Shown here piece by piece: positions 23,793 to 35,003 of a stretch of 64,000 bases of DNA. Made by a program: the position numbers and the translations under genes. This DNA comes from Whalleya microplaca (taxonomy: Eukaryota > Ascomycota > Sordariomycetes > Xylariales > Xylariaceae): the NCBI GenBank assembly GCA_022497155.1, contig MU385764.1, forward strand, positions 125,427 through 189,426, read 5' to 3'. The notes below the pieces were generated by a model. That model worked only from the letters and a program-made list of their open reading frames with translations, had not been told where the DNA came from and ran no database searches. The stretch's first letter is position 1, and the number at the start of each line of letters is the position of its first letter.

Positions 23793-26474
23793 CGCGGGCT
23801 TCTTGCAGTGTGCGGTGTGCTCTTGCGGTGCAATCTTGCGGTGCGTTGTGGTAGATTGGTGGTTGTTTTCAGTAGATGAAACTCGTGGCAACGGACCTTC
23901 AAGTAGCTGACACTTTATACACAGACCACTTTTGATTCCTGAACTTGGAAAGAGGTGATCTGAAGCAGTGAGACATTGGTACCTGGTTACTTCAGGAATC
24001 TATTTAATGGCTTGCATTTACTGGAATATCCCGGTTGCTGGTGAGTGGTGAGTGATCAACATGGCCCCTCCAGCGTTACATTCTAAATCAACGAACATAT
24101 TCGGCTATTCATCAGCCTCAGAACCTATTATCAACTTCGTGCTGGCGAATCAGCTACATTTTGTCCGCCGCCATGGTCATTGCACAATCTGATGACCGGT
24201 TCCTTGATACTACTGCACCACCCTTTATGAGATCTGATAGGGCAATTCATGGGTCTTCCTGGCATCCAGCCGGCTTTACTGGCACGCACAATATGCTGTT
24301 AGAATTCTGCTATGAGCTTTACTTCCTTGCCTATTTTTGACTTGACTCGATTATCCGTAGCATGCCAGTATATCTAGAGCTTCATCAAATAGGTCGTCAC
24401 CCGTTAGAAATATTACAAGCGACAGCGACATAACTCATCTCCCAGTGTATCCTTAGGCTTTTGTCAACTGAGGTAGGAGTTCTAACAGCAATGCGAAGCA
24501 TGGGCATTATTGGCTAGATACCTAGGTACTACCTCTAGGTAGGCACAAATAACCTGGAAGTTACCAGAGTACCTAAGTATGTCCTGTGTAGTTGTTCTTA
24601 TGCCACTACATGTAGTCTAGACTCTGGCCTAATCAAGTATGACTTTACCTTGGCTATATGCCTCTCACTTACGAACTCACCTAGCCTGCGGATTTATTTC
24701 CATTTACCACTGGCGCTATGTTAAACTTGCGACGTCGCTCATCAGTACTTCACCACGATACCTCGATGTTGTCTGGTTGTATGGTGCGAGCCCTGCGGTC
24801 GACCTGCTATACATTGTCTTTGTAACGTGAGAGATACGGGGGGTTGAGATACTTAATCCCCATCTTACCAGATATCCTACAATTAGATATCAAGGAAACC
24901 TGTCAAACCTGCTTCAACGTTGCCAAGATCTACCGATACATACACAAGAGGTACACAGAGAGACGTGAAGTAGCCACGTAAGTGGTGCTTAAATTATAGT
25001 GCTACTGTTGAAGCGGCCTCCCTCTAGAGCCGAAGGGATGTATAAGACGAACAGAGAAGTCAAATGAGTGCTAGCAGACACTTATAAGGAGAAACGGCAC
25101 GAGGTTCCAACTCACATATACGGTCATAACAATGATAAATACAGACAATTAGATCCGAGGAGTAGTGCTCAACCAGTAGGCAGGCCAACATATTATTCGA
25201 GCGATTATTCCTCTTGCTTCTTTTCCTGGATCCCCTGTCCGCTTAATATCGTACTCGTAGCACCTATCCATGTGCTTCATCCATGGGCTAGCATCAGTAA
25301 AATAGGTATGCGCTGTAAACCAAAGTAAATACCGTAGGATACGTGCCACTAATAGAGCATGAACCCCTCGTCGAGAAGGGAGCCTTTACGGAAGTCACAC
25401 AGAAGCCCCTGAGCAGCTCCAAGATAACTCATAACTATTCCATAGTCATCGAAGACAGAAATCTTTAAGAGACTCTCAAGCTATGTGTAAAGGTGAGAAA
25501 CCATTAAGTGAGATAGATATCCAGTACACATATCTCAAGAATGCGAGTTATAGCTATACTTCGAGATATTCCACACCATATTTAACCCCCCTGCTAAGCA
25601 CAGGCAAGATCCTCCGCTCAAGAAGATGGAACTACTTTCTATACTTCAACGAGATGGTAACGGGATTGCCAAATTTAACCACGAATATTCTCCTCGACTC
25701 CAAAAGAAAGCCTAAGCTACATTTGATAAATCGTCTGCTCGTTGCTTGATAGACAAGAAGGTGTATGGATGAAGCGATGATATGGTCCGCGACTTGCTCC
25801 CTCCGTATATCTGTTCATCTATGGTATCTGTATTATCACCTTCCTACAGAGGCCTGCATGTATCTTACTTGTTCATCTTAGTTTAGATCCCTTAAAAACT
25901 TGCCATGGAGGTGTCAGTTGTGGTGAAGAAGCAGGCCGACGAAGGCAAGGTCATGCCGTCGCTAATGGCAGAGAACGAGGCTTAAGGAGACTGAATAGTT
26001 CCGAATCATTAGGAAGTATTAAACGATACGAGTACCCTAAGAAGATAAGAGGCCAAAGAACCCAATGTATGACACTACACCCCTATAACCATCAATAGCA
26101 CATAACACGAAGCTCAGCAAATACACCACACGACACCACACGACACCACATCATACATCACACATCACATCACAGCATACATCACACATCACATCACAGC
26201 ATACACACATACAATAATATATCATAATATCTCTATTCCCCGACTCCCCTACTTTCCTAAGTTAAGTCTTACTTAATACGCCATACCTCAAACACTCCAC
26301 TCCATCCCACCCCATCCATCCCCATCCTATCCATCCCCCTTCCCAAGCCTACCTATGCCTCAATCCTGCCCTATCCCTCCCTTTCCTCAAAGCAAGAGAC
26401 TAAAAGCTTCCTCCAAGCATAGACACGCCCACACAGACTTAAAGAACACCAGCTATCCACCACCCTTAGGTAAG
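23793..26474. other. Intergenic region of 2.7 kb with a short tandem repeat
   Basis: No gene is supported. Open frames such as 24639-24830 and 25483-25749 lack domain character. The region contains TACCTAGGTA-type motifs near 24525-24545 and the ACTACATGTAG palindrome near 24605. Near its right end is a CA-rich minisatellite (26120-26215), annotated separately. Confidence 0.55.
26152..26199. repeat. Perfect 24-bp tandem duplication in a CA-rich minisatellite
   Basis: Two identical 24-bp units lie back to back (26152-26175 and 26176-26199), built from CATACATCAC and ACATCACATCACAG. They are preceded by about two and a half copies of a 10-bp ACACCACACG unit from about 26123. The array lies downstream of the calponin-homology gene stop. 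Confidence 0.9.
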
Positions 26475-28628
26475 TTAAGGCCGCCCCGGCAGCGGCCTAG
26501 GCCCAACAATCTGCCGCCTCCCCGCCCCAATGCCCGCAGCCCCCTTATTCTGGGAATCCCCCCCCGTGTACCCGCTCCACTGACTCACGTCCCAACGGCC
26601 CCCGATCCCGCCCCCCACGCCATCAACACCACCATCACCTTGGCGGACGGCTTGCGCGGTCTCCTTCTGCGCCTCCTCCCACTCGCGCTGGCGCTGGCGC
26701 TCCAGCTCCATCTCGCGCTCGAGGAGCGACTTGCCGGCCCAGCCGCCGGCGCGCGTCTGCGCCTGGCTCTGCTCGCGCCGGCGGTCCTCGGCGTCGCGCT
26801 CCGCGGTGGCGCCTAGCTCGCGCGAGTACGTCGGCTGCGGCGCGGGCGCTGTGGGGGCTGGGTTGGTTGCGAGGAAGCGGTCCGTTCGGGATACGTTGTT
26901 GATGTTCGGTTTTGGTGCTGTGACTGGGGCCGTGGGGTCGGGGAGGGGTCGCCCGCCGCCGGTGACCTGAGGCTTCAGACCCGGGATGGGGAGGGGTCTA
27001 GCCTCGCCCGTTCGGTGGGGTTTGACTGGCACCGGCGGTGGTGGGACGGGGCGCTCGCGCTCGCCGGTCCGCTGTGTCTTTATCGGCGCCGCTGTCGGCA
27101 CCGGGAGCGGGCGCGGAGGCGGCGGCGGGGCGGCGGCGGCTGCTTGCGCCTCTTCCTGCTGGCGGTCCCATTGTGTGCGCAGGACCTCACGTTCGTCCCT
27201 AGACCACGAGTCCTGGCGCACAGGGGGGCCATCCAGGTTGTTTAACCGGTTGCGAGATTTCGATCGCGCTCGGTTCTTAGACTGGGCGCGTTTCCCCGAT
27301 CGCCTTACCCGTTCTTCTTCGTATTCCTCCTCGCGCTTCCGCGCCAGCTCCAATTCTTCCTCTAATTGCTTGATGCGATCGCTGTATACCCCGCCACCTC
27401 TGCTCCGTGGCCTAGGCGCCTGATCTGGCTGGGGCTGGCCGAGAAACTGTGCTTGTAACCGGTCGTCTGCTCTGTTTCTCGAGCGGCGGCGCTCCTCGGC
27501 CAGTTTCGCCTCAGCTTCTTCTTCGTCCCTCCGTCGTTTCTCCTCCGTTAACTTCCACTGGCGCTCTTCCTCTTCCCACCGGCGCTTCTCCTCTTCGGCT
27601 TTCCGTTTCTCTTCTGCGCGCAGTCGTGCCGTCTCCTCTTCCCATCTACGCTGCTCCTCTAGTCGTGCTCGTTCCTCCTCGGCCTCCAGCTCCGCTTTGC
27701 GGATGCGCGTTTCCTCCTCCATCTGGAGTTTCTGACGTTCAGCCTCGGCCTCCTGCTCTCTACGCTTGCGTTGCTTCTCGGCCAGAGTGGGGACATGGGG
27801 ACCAGCACTAGTGATCTGCCGTCGCCCTCCAAATGCGATGCCGAGGTTGCCTTGACTAGCGCCACCCATATATCCATACTGCGCAATGTTCCATGCCGGG
27901 CTCGTAACTCCCTCGTGGTTCTTCTTGCTCCAGCTCGACACGGGTGATGTGACTTGGTCGCTGGTCGGGCTTTTTGTTGGACTCTTGGTAGGGCTCCAGC
28001 GTCCCGAACCCGAGTCTCCAGTTTTCGCAGCGACCAGACCGGTTCGTGAGCCATGCGAATTGTTGCTAGCGTTGGACATGCCACGGGCCCTCGGCGTAAC
28101 TGGACCCGTGCTCTGAGGACTTAACCAGGAGCGAGGAGGCTGTTTAGCTCCCAGAGGTGTCGGGAACGCAGAAGGATTGACGGAGTTGGCGGCGCGAGAA
28201 AACGAGCCAAGGCATTGTAGGACTTGGGCGGGATCTTTTCGCTCGTATAGATCGACGGTAAGGAAGACGTCGTGGTCTTGTAGGTTCAGGGGAGGCGACT
28301 GGCAAGCGCGGAGGAAATGCGAGATATTCTCCATCTGGACGAACGGCATAGCGGATTTCTTGAATTTGACGCCGGGCGGGCCAATGGCCAGATTGACAAG
28401 TCTATAAGAAACATATTAGCCAAAGGGGGCAAAGGAACCGTTCGTATACATTTGTACGTACCTGCAGAGTGCAACGCCATCTTTGAGTCCATCGATGAGG
28501 TCGCTGGATGAGAGTGATTCACCCAGCATGCCCTCAATCCACGACCGAGCCTCGTTGGCAGCACTGGGCGTATACTTATCGAGGCGCATCTGGCGCAAGT
28601 CCTTGTCTAAGGATGTGACGGAAGCCAT
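26475..28628 (-). CDS. Calponin-homology (transgelin/SCP1-like) actin-binding protein with long coiled-coil tail
   Basis: Exons 28628-28462 and 28401-26475 (60-nt intron, GTACGT donor) give 697 residues. The N-terminal 150 residues are a single CH domain of the calponin/transgelin type: SLDKDLRQMRLDKY, WIEGMLGE, LKDGVALCRLVNLAIGPP, FVQMENISHFLRACQ and VDLYERKDPAQVLQCLG. A calponin-like repeat follows (YGYMGGASQGNLGIAFGGR, about nt 27814-27885). A very charged Glu/Arg/Lys coiled coil and a Pro-rich region with PPPPP tracts come next. The last 40 residues hold a second degenerate repeat (YTGGDSQNKGAAGIGAGRR). Yeast Scp1/Stg1 are about 200 residues and cross-link F-actin; this protein is over three times longer. 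It probably acts at cortical actin or at sites of polar growth, which is inferred. Confidence 0.9.
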
Positions 28629-29583
28629 GGCGAATAATACGATCCAGGCCTCTTCGCGACGGCCAGAGTCGAATTCAGATTATGTGTTGTAGTGGTATAG
28701 TACTCGTTGGTCGGGTCGGCTTGTTGTGAAAGAGAGAGAAGATATGCGCACAAGTAAATTGTACGACAATTCAGGATAAGGAATGGTGGCAGTGGTGGGA
28801 TTCGACCAAGACGTCAGCGCTCACGAGGGTCATTGGTTGTAGTGCTTACGGTGGCGATGTAATGTATTATTCGTTCTATGAAGGGATATAATAAAGTCGC
28901 AGAGATGCGGATGACGTTGCAAAAATAAGCGGCGCAGCACGAAACAACAGCACGAGGCGCATAGAGAAGAAGATGGTTGAGCTACAGAACAAGAATTACG
29001 GGATGCATGCAATAAGAGGATGAGGATGAGCGAGGATCTAAAACAAGTTATCGAAAACAAGTTGTCGAGTTGACGGATTGACGAGTTGGAGAATTCAAGT
29101 GGCAGCCAGGCCTGATACCCCCACTAATGAATGCACATAATGCATTATATGCATTATATGCATATAATGCACAATCCACGCAATTTGGCAGGGCCGGCAC
29201 TGGAATTGACCTGTGACGTTGATGGGTGACGGGCCTGCATTGATTGGGCTCGGCTACCCTATCCCCTGGAACATTTCAGGGCTGTCAGGGGGTTGGGGTG
29301 CTGGAAGGCTTGGCTGGTACATACTGTAAAACTTGGTACGGAGGTACATTGAATGTGGAGCCTGTATATCTGATGTACAGAGATAATAATGTGGCTGTGG
29401 CGCGAGCTGCATATCGATAAAAATCAAGGTGGCGGTGCAGCGCATGAATTTAACAGGCAGCTGACAGGTACCCATGTACATCATGACGGAACTCAATGGA
29501 CCTATGGAATTTAAGGAATTACGCCGACTTACACTGACGTATGTTGGCCGAAACATTCTCTCCACCCACACACACATATCACC
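28629..29583. other. Divergent upstream region of CH-domain and NDUFAF2 genes
   Basis: This is nearly 1 kb between two divergent start codons. It contains a perfect AT-rich palindrome at 29150-29171 (annotated separately). No coding exon is supported; frames at 28830-29060 and 29254-29577 look random. Confidence 0.6.
29150..29171. repeat. Perfect 22-bp palindrome
   Basis: The half site TGCATTATATG is followed directly by its reverse complement with no spacer. A direct partial copy (TGCATTATA) lies just upstream at 29141. It sits in the divergent promoter region, where it could form a cruciform or bind a dimeric factor; neither is shown. Confidence 0.9.
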
Positions 29584-30343
29584 ATGTCGACAACGAAGCC
29601 GGTCGGTCCTATACGCAAAGCCTGGTACCAGTGGAAATCCCTCCGGCTGCCCTGGCGGAAGAAGTTCCTCGTCGGTGCGTATCCTCTCCTTTCCTCACCC
29701 AATTCCTAAGCGTCCCTCTCTCTCTCTCTCCCTCCCCGTCGCATAACCAAACCCAACACCCGTCCCTAACAACTCCTCCCCAGGCCTCGACCTAAAAGGC
29801 AACACGTACTGGGAATTCCGCCTCTCCGCCTCCCCCACCGAGCGCCTGCGCCGCATCGTGCACTACCCCCGCGCCACGCAGTACAGCGAGGTCACCGTCC
29901 CGCCCCCCTGGCACCAGTGGCTGCGCTACCAGCGCGACGCCCCGCCGACCCTCGCCGACCAGCGCGCCGACCTCGTGCGCCAGGAGCGCACGCGCCTGCT
30001 CGCCGCCGAGGCCGACGCGCGCTGGGCTGCTAAGCCTAGTCTGCTGGATATGCCTACGCCGGAAGCCACGCCGACGCCGATACCTGAGGCAAGGGGGCGG
30101 GGGCGAAGGGGGGTAGGGAAGGGGGATGAGTCGCGGGCAGTGGAGGCAGAGCAGGAGACAGAAAGAAGTAAGCAGCAGCAGCAGCAGCAGCAGCAGCAGA
30201 GTTTGAAACCGAGGCCGAGAGGGGGAGAAGAGAAGCCGGAAAGTAAACGGGAGCCGGACAACGACCCCTGGAAGCGCGCCAGCGGGCCCAGCGAGACATG
30301 GCAGCCGCAGGCGTGGACGCCGACGCCGGCGCGGAAACGATGA
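29584..30343 (+). CDS. NADH:ubiquinone oxidoreductase (complex I) assembly factor NDUFAF2 / B17.2-like
   Basis: Exons 29584-29674 and 29784-30343 (109-nt intron) encode 216 residues. The first 100 residues match the NDUFA12/B17.2L family: GPIRKAWYQWKSLRLPWRKK, LDLKGNTYWEF, RRIVHYPRATQYSEV and PPPWHQWLRYQRDAPPTLADQ. The basic N-terminus suits mitochondrial import. Family members help assemble the peripheral arm of complex I. The C-terminal half is low-complexity, with a run of nine Gln encoded by CAG repeats (30172-30199), and ends basic (TPTPARKR). The small first exon is supported by the conserved Trp-rich start continuing across the splice site. Confidence 0.9.
30172..30199. repeat. CAG trinucleotide microsatellite inside a coding exon
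   Basis: About nine uninterrupted GCA/CAG units encode polyglutamine in the NDUFAF2-like protein. Pure codon repeats of this kind often vary in length between isolates. Confidence 0.9.
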
Positions 30344-30747
30344 TCATGCACAGACGAAAGCAAAAAAATGAACTACAAGACAAAAAGCGAATACCCACAG
30401 CGCTCGCGGCTAGGAATCGAACCTCCTATCTCGTCTTGAGTAGTAGTGGCGCAGGTGGAAGGTAGGTAGGTAGGTTCGGACTCACGACGACACGGACATG
30501 GCATACTTGTATTGCGATTGTAATTGTATCAAATAGACGGTTTGGGGCGATCATGCATATATATAATACACACGCGCATATCTATATATACACACAGCTC
30601 ATAATAGACACCACGATACCCCCCTCTCTTTTCCACCGTCGATTCCTATATGAACAGTGACGCTTACCAGCAACGTAGTCTAGCAAGTAATACCCTTAGG
30701 CTCTGCGCTCCTCAGACATATCCATCCACCCTCTAGTACAACAAATC
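30344..30747. other. Convergent intergenic spacer
   Basis: This lies between convergent stops. It includes GGTAGGTAGGTAGG repeats (about 30461-30476), an AT-rich TATATA stretch near 30555-30595, and a lone RNA polymerase III B-box-like sequence that I do not accept as a tRNA. Confidence 0.5.
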
Positions 30748-33178
30748 CTACCTCTTCCGCCTCCCGCGCAACTTATCCCTACAATCAGGACAAAACCACT
30801 TACCCCTAGGCTCCGCCCTAAGCCCGACGCATTTCCAGTGGAACCACTCGTGAGGACATGCCGCGCCGTCGCAGGCAACCATATTACCGGACGACACACG
30901 CCGACAGAGGCAGTAGTGCTTTTCTTCCTCCTCCTCCTGCTCCTGTTCCAGCTGTGCCTCGATGGTATCCCCCACCTCCAAATCATCGTCGTCGTCGTCG
31001 TCGTCGGTGGAGCTAAGCCCATCCCGCGCCGTCACGAACGTGGGGTCGATATCCCCTAACACCCCCCGCGTGAGCACATGTAGATGTAGATGTAGATAGG
31101 TAGGGTAGGTAGATCCAAGGACACGGTTGGGAAGGGGGAACGGGAGGTTCACCAACCTTCATCCTCGTCTACTTCCATGCCCACCGGCACCTCATCCTCG
31201 TCCTCCTCCTCTTCTTCATCTTCTCCGTCTTCCTGCTCGCTGCGATCCTGGCCATCAGCAGCAATAAGCTCCGCCATAGCCAACAGCCTTTTCCCCGACA
31301 TCTCAAGCACTATTCTCGCCTCCGCATCCGGATCCTCCCCCCCACTCCCACTCCCCCTCCCCCCCCTTGCCCCCGTCTTCTTCCTCTTCACCTTAGCACT
31401 CCGCGCCGCGACGCCCTTCTCAACAGCGGCGCTTAGCCGCTCCTTCACCCCGCCGGCGGCGAACTGCGCGGGCTCCTCGCGCCAGACGATCTGGGCGAGA
31501 TGCTCGAGCAGCACGGAGACCTTGGCGTTGTCGTCGGCGGCGAGCGTGTTGGCCGCGAAGGGCAGGAAGCAGCGCTCGAGGATGCGCGCCGAGATGCCGT
31601 CCTCGCGCGCCGGGTCGACGCGCGCGGGCGAGGGGGCCGACGACGGCATGAGGAGGAGCAGCACGCCCTGCAGGATCGAGATCTGCGATTCCAGGCGCAG
31701 GGTCGAGGGGTGGTTGTTCACGAAGGCGGTGAAGAGGGGGAGGGGGAGCGATTTCGTCGTCGTCTCGAAGCGCTGGTAGAGGTCCGAGAGGTCGAGGGGG
31801 GGGCGCGGGAGGTAGTGGCAGAGGTAGGAGAGCTGATTGTCGTTAGTCTGTGATAGTAAAAAAGACTCGGCATGAAGAAGACTCGACGTACTAGGGAGAA
31901 GAGTCGTTGTCGCAAGGGGATGGACTCGACAAACGTAGGTTCCAGCGCCTGGAAGTCCTGCGACGCCGTGTGGCCAGAATGCGTCCTACGTTTCTGCGGC
32001 GTCGGCGGCTCCGAGGCCTGCGAGGAATACACCGAGTCGTCGTCCAGCCATCCTCCGTAGTTGCCTTTCTCGATGTTCACGGCCTCGCGCTTCCGCTTGT
32101 TCATGGCGTTCTTCGAGCTCCCCCGGTGTTCCTTGACCCAGATCTCCTGGAAGATGGAGCTCGAGGTCTTGCTTCCGTCGGCGAATATGGCACTCATAAT
32201 CCACTTTGCGCCGCCGGCCGTCCGCCCCGAGCGCTGCCCGATGTAACTAGCAAGGATCGAGTCCCGGAGCATGGGAAATTCGTTGTCGCCGCTCTCGATG
32301 TCCATTTCGTGACGCTCGGTCAGATCTGCCTCGAGCAAGTCAAGCATGAACTCCAACCATTGCTTCCAATGCCGCCATCGATTCGGGTACAGGACGCTGC
32401 AATTGAAGGCCCAGCCGGCTACGTGGAAGAAGTCCTGTCCCCGCCGGAACACGCCGTCCTCCTGGTGCCTGCGCCGCAGCTGCGCATGGGTATCATCATC
32501 GCCGTCTTCGTCCAGGTCTTCGTCGTCCGACGGCCAGTCTGGGGTGGGGCCGCGCGAACTGGAGGCAAAGCGGAAGGCTTCCTTGAACCGCCCGTTTATG
32601 GGCCCAACACGCGCGAGCAGACTCCGCAGGTAAACCAGGGATTCGACGGAGACCTCGTCCCAGCCCTCCTCTCTCGGTCTCGTGGTGAATTTGGGGTGTA
32701 TAATGGCAGTGTTGAGGGACGCCAATTGGCTCGGAGGGGGGCAGTAGGTGAGGTTATTCGAACCGTGGCGGCGTGAAGATAGTAAGCTGTGGAAAAGGTT
32801 GAGGGCAATTAGATCTGTAGCATCGCGTCAGTATACTATTTATTCAGCCATATAACAGTACTTACATAGGTTCTCTTCCAAGTAGATCTGGCAGTGCTGC
32901 TTGAGTTCCGGGGGCAGTTGGCTGGCCTTGTCGTAGGGCTCGGGCTCGTAGGGCTCGGGCTCGTAGGGCTCGGGCTCATCCGGCACGGCCTTGGGCTCGG
33001 CGACGGGACTGCTTATATCGGTGGCAGTGACGTCCAATGGATGTGAGGGAGACTCGGTGGCTGTCGCATACGAGTCTGGTGAGGACAAAGGCGTCGATGT
33101 GGGCAGCAGGTTGGCGGGCGGCATCTCGGACGATTCTGGCCCTCGACGCGTGAAGATGTCGAGAACGCGACGAAGCAT
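30748..33178 (-). CDS. ING-type PHD-finger protein with unrecognised N-terminal region
   Basis: Four exons (33178-32866, 32814-31892, 31832-31157, 31055-30748) join in phase to 739 residues. The first ATG gives [15 protein letters not shown]. Exon 1 includes three EPEPY units encoded by a perfect 15-bp repeat. The middle region (about 110-560) is conserved-looking, rich in Leu, Trp and Phe, for example [20 protein letters not shown] and [19 protein letters not shown], but I do not recognise its family. An acidic tract ([14 protein letters not shown] and an eight-Asp run) precedes the C-terminal PHD finger: [30 protein letters not shown] and GKWFCPDC. That Cys4-His-Cys3 pattern with SxGxMxACD and EWFHxxC is of the ING type, which reads histone H3 lysine-4 methylation. 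The protein is probably nuclear. An ING N-terminal domain is not evident. Confidence 0.85.
32931..32975. repeat. Three perfect 15-bp tandem units in coding sequence
   Basis: TCGTAGGGCTCGGGC is repeated three times without change. On the minus strand it encodes EPEPY units in the PHD protein. Perfect identity at all codon positions suggests recent expansion. Confidence 0.92.
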
Positions 33179-34268
33179 TTTAACGGGCAATTAATAAAGT
33201 TAACAAGTACCGTTAACAAGTACCTAATTAGTTTAAATGGGTGATGCGGGGAGGTCATCAGGGATTCCCTAGCGGCCTGCCAGGTAGTTATAGGCTAGCG
33301 ATCGACAGGGACCCAAGTACATGTACCTAAGTAGGTAGTGGGGTAGTTCACTATACTTGTATTTCCTTCACTTACACCAACTCTCACCTTCGTTTGTATC
33401 CGTCTATATGGATGAAATAATTCTGATATCATAATACACATTGGGAATCAATGGAGATATGGTGGAGGTTTCTTAAGTCTCGGCAACCTACCACATAGGT
33501 ATATATGTACGGCAAGTATCTCGGATAGTCGGATAGTCACCGCAGGATAACCTTGGAATGTTGTTATATAAGCAGCTAAGCATATCTCTCTAAGCGAATA
33601 CAAGCAGGACTGCACAGTTCTGTGTATACTAGTTTTATTGTTATTTACATACATCCGCCTATTCAAACCTATAATGAACCTCGATAAGTTCATCGTTTCG
33701 AACAAGGCTTCTTTTTTATCTACCTACCTGAAGTACTTACCTAACCTAGCTTTTGTCTCCCCTTGCTTAGTTTTAGATGACCCTCTTCAGCTTCTCGCAT
33801 TACCTCCTCAACAGATAGAAATCTAAAGTCACAAGCAGATCATGGACTGCTCTATCTGGAAGAGTTGAGCAAGTTGGTCAAGCAACATCGTCTTGCTGTC
33901 AATTTGTCAATTTACTCGATATTATACATTCATACCGTCTTATCAAGCAAGCAGGCGCTTACCTCTAGCCCCTTTCTTTCCATTATACAGCAGTCTCAAG
34001 CATCCATGGTATTCTCTAAGACAAGGTCACACGCGCCTAATAGACTTTATGTGACTTTTCTCAACCCTCTATTTCTAAGCGAGGAGAGTTAAGTAAGTAA
34101 TCCATATAGACCAATACATAAGATCATGGCAGTTCATTGCTCGTGAAGGATATTCCATTTATTCATGTCTTTCCCCCGACTGAGTAGAACTACACATATA
34201 AAGCCTCAGGACCACAACAGGTCTCACCTAGCGGGCAACCCAGTTTACACACGACCAGGCCACACAAA
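33179..34268. other. Intergenic region, no gene supported
   Basis: This region is upstream of the PHD gene and downstream of the superoxide dismutase stop. It is AT-rich in places with CTACCTACCT and ACCTAAGTAGGTAG motifs. Frames at 33448-33705 and 33865-34092 show no protein character. Confidence 0.55.
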
Positions 34269-35003
34269 TCACATACTCGCCCTCAAGCTCTTGAAAGCAT
34301 CCTCCCTCCCCCCAACATACCGCGCCTCCGCCATCTTCCAATTAACAACCTTCCAGATATTCTCGACGTACGCGGCCTTGCCGTTGAGGTACTGCAGGTA
34401 ATACGCATGCTCCCACATGTCCACGCCCAGCACCGGCACGTCGCCCCCCTCGACCACCGCCTCCTGGTTCGCGAGCGTCACGATCCGCAGCTGCCCCGTC
34501 GACGCCTCCCGCACCAGCCACCCCCACCCGGAGCCCTGGATCCCCAGGAGCGCGCCCGCGAACGCCGACCGGAAGCGCTCCGCGCTGCCCCAGGCGCTTT
34601 CGATGGCCTGGCTCAGCTGCGGCGCCGCGGTGGACGCCTGCGCGTCGGGAGAGGATGATGGGGAGAGGTTTTCCCAGAACAGGCTGTGGTTGATGTGCCC
34701 GCCGCCGTTGAACCGGATCGCGGACAGCTGCGCCGCGGAGTCCTGGAGCTTGCCCTCGGCGAGCGCGGCGGCGGAGGCGGCGAGCGCCTTGTTCAGGTTC
34801 GTGATGTACGTCTGGTGGTGCTTCTGGTGGTGCAGCTCCATGATCTGCTTCGAGATGCTGGGCTCCAGGGCCTGTGGTGGTGACGGGAGTGGTTAGCTTG
34901 GCCCTGTGGTCTATTTACTGGGCACTACGGCCACTCTCTGTATGGGAGGCCTTACATCATACGCGTACGGAAGGGGCGGAAGTGAATACGTTCTAACTGC
35001 CAT
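34269..35003 (-). CDS. Manganese superoxide dismutase, without mitochondrial transit peptide
   Basis: Exons 35003-34956 (16 codons, MAVRTYSLPPLPYAYD) and 34871-34269 give 216 residues; the 84-nt intron has a GTAAGG donor and CAG acceptor. Fe/Mn-SOD features are complete. The first ligand region is IMELHHQKHHQTYI and the second is NGGGHINHSLFWENL. The Mn-type Gln is in LLGIQGSGWGWLV, and the Asp/His ligands are in VDMWEHAYYLQYLNGKAAY. The enzyme converts superoxide to oxygen and hydrogen peroxide. The mature fold begins almost at the start codon, leaving no transit peptide, so the protein is predicted to be cytosolic. Many filamentous fungi have both mitochondrial and cytosolic Mn-SODs. The short first exon is supported by the canonical LPxLPYAYDALEP sequence across the junction. 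Confidence 0.95.

Noticed and set aside
26355..27811. Long plus-strand frames opposite the CH-domain gene
   Set aside because: They are Arg/Pro/Gly low-complexity shadows of the GC-rich coiled-coil coding strand.
30405..30475. A perfect B-box-like GGTTCGATTCC on the minus strand, possible tRNA
   Set aside because: No A-box, no D-arm and no pairing acceptor stem could be found around it, and the T-stem is mispaired.
31177..32776. Long plus-strand frames opposite the PHD gene
   Set aside because: Shadow frames; the minus strand has consistent exons, splice sites and a PHD finger.
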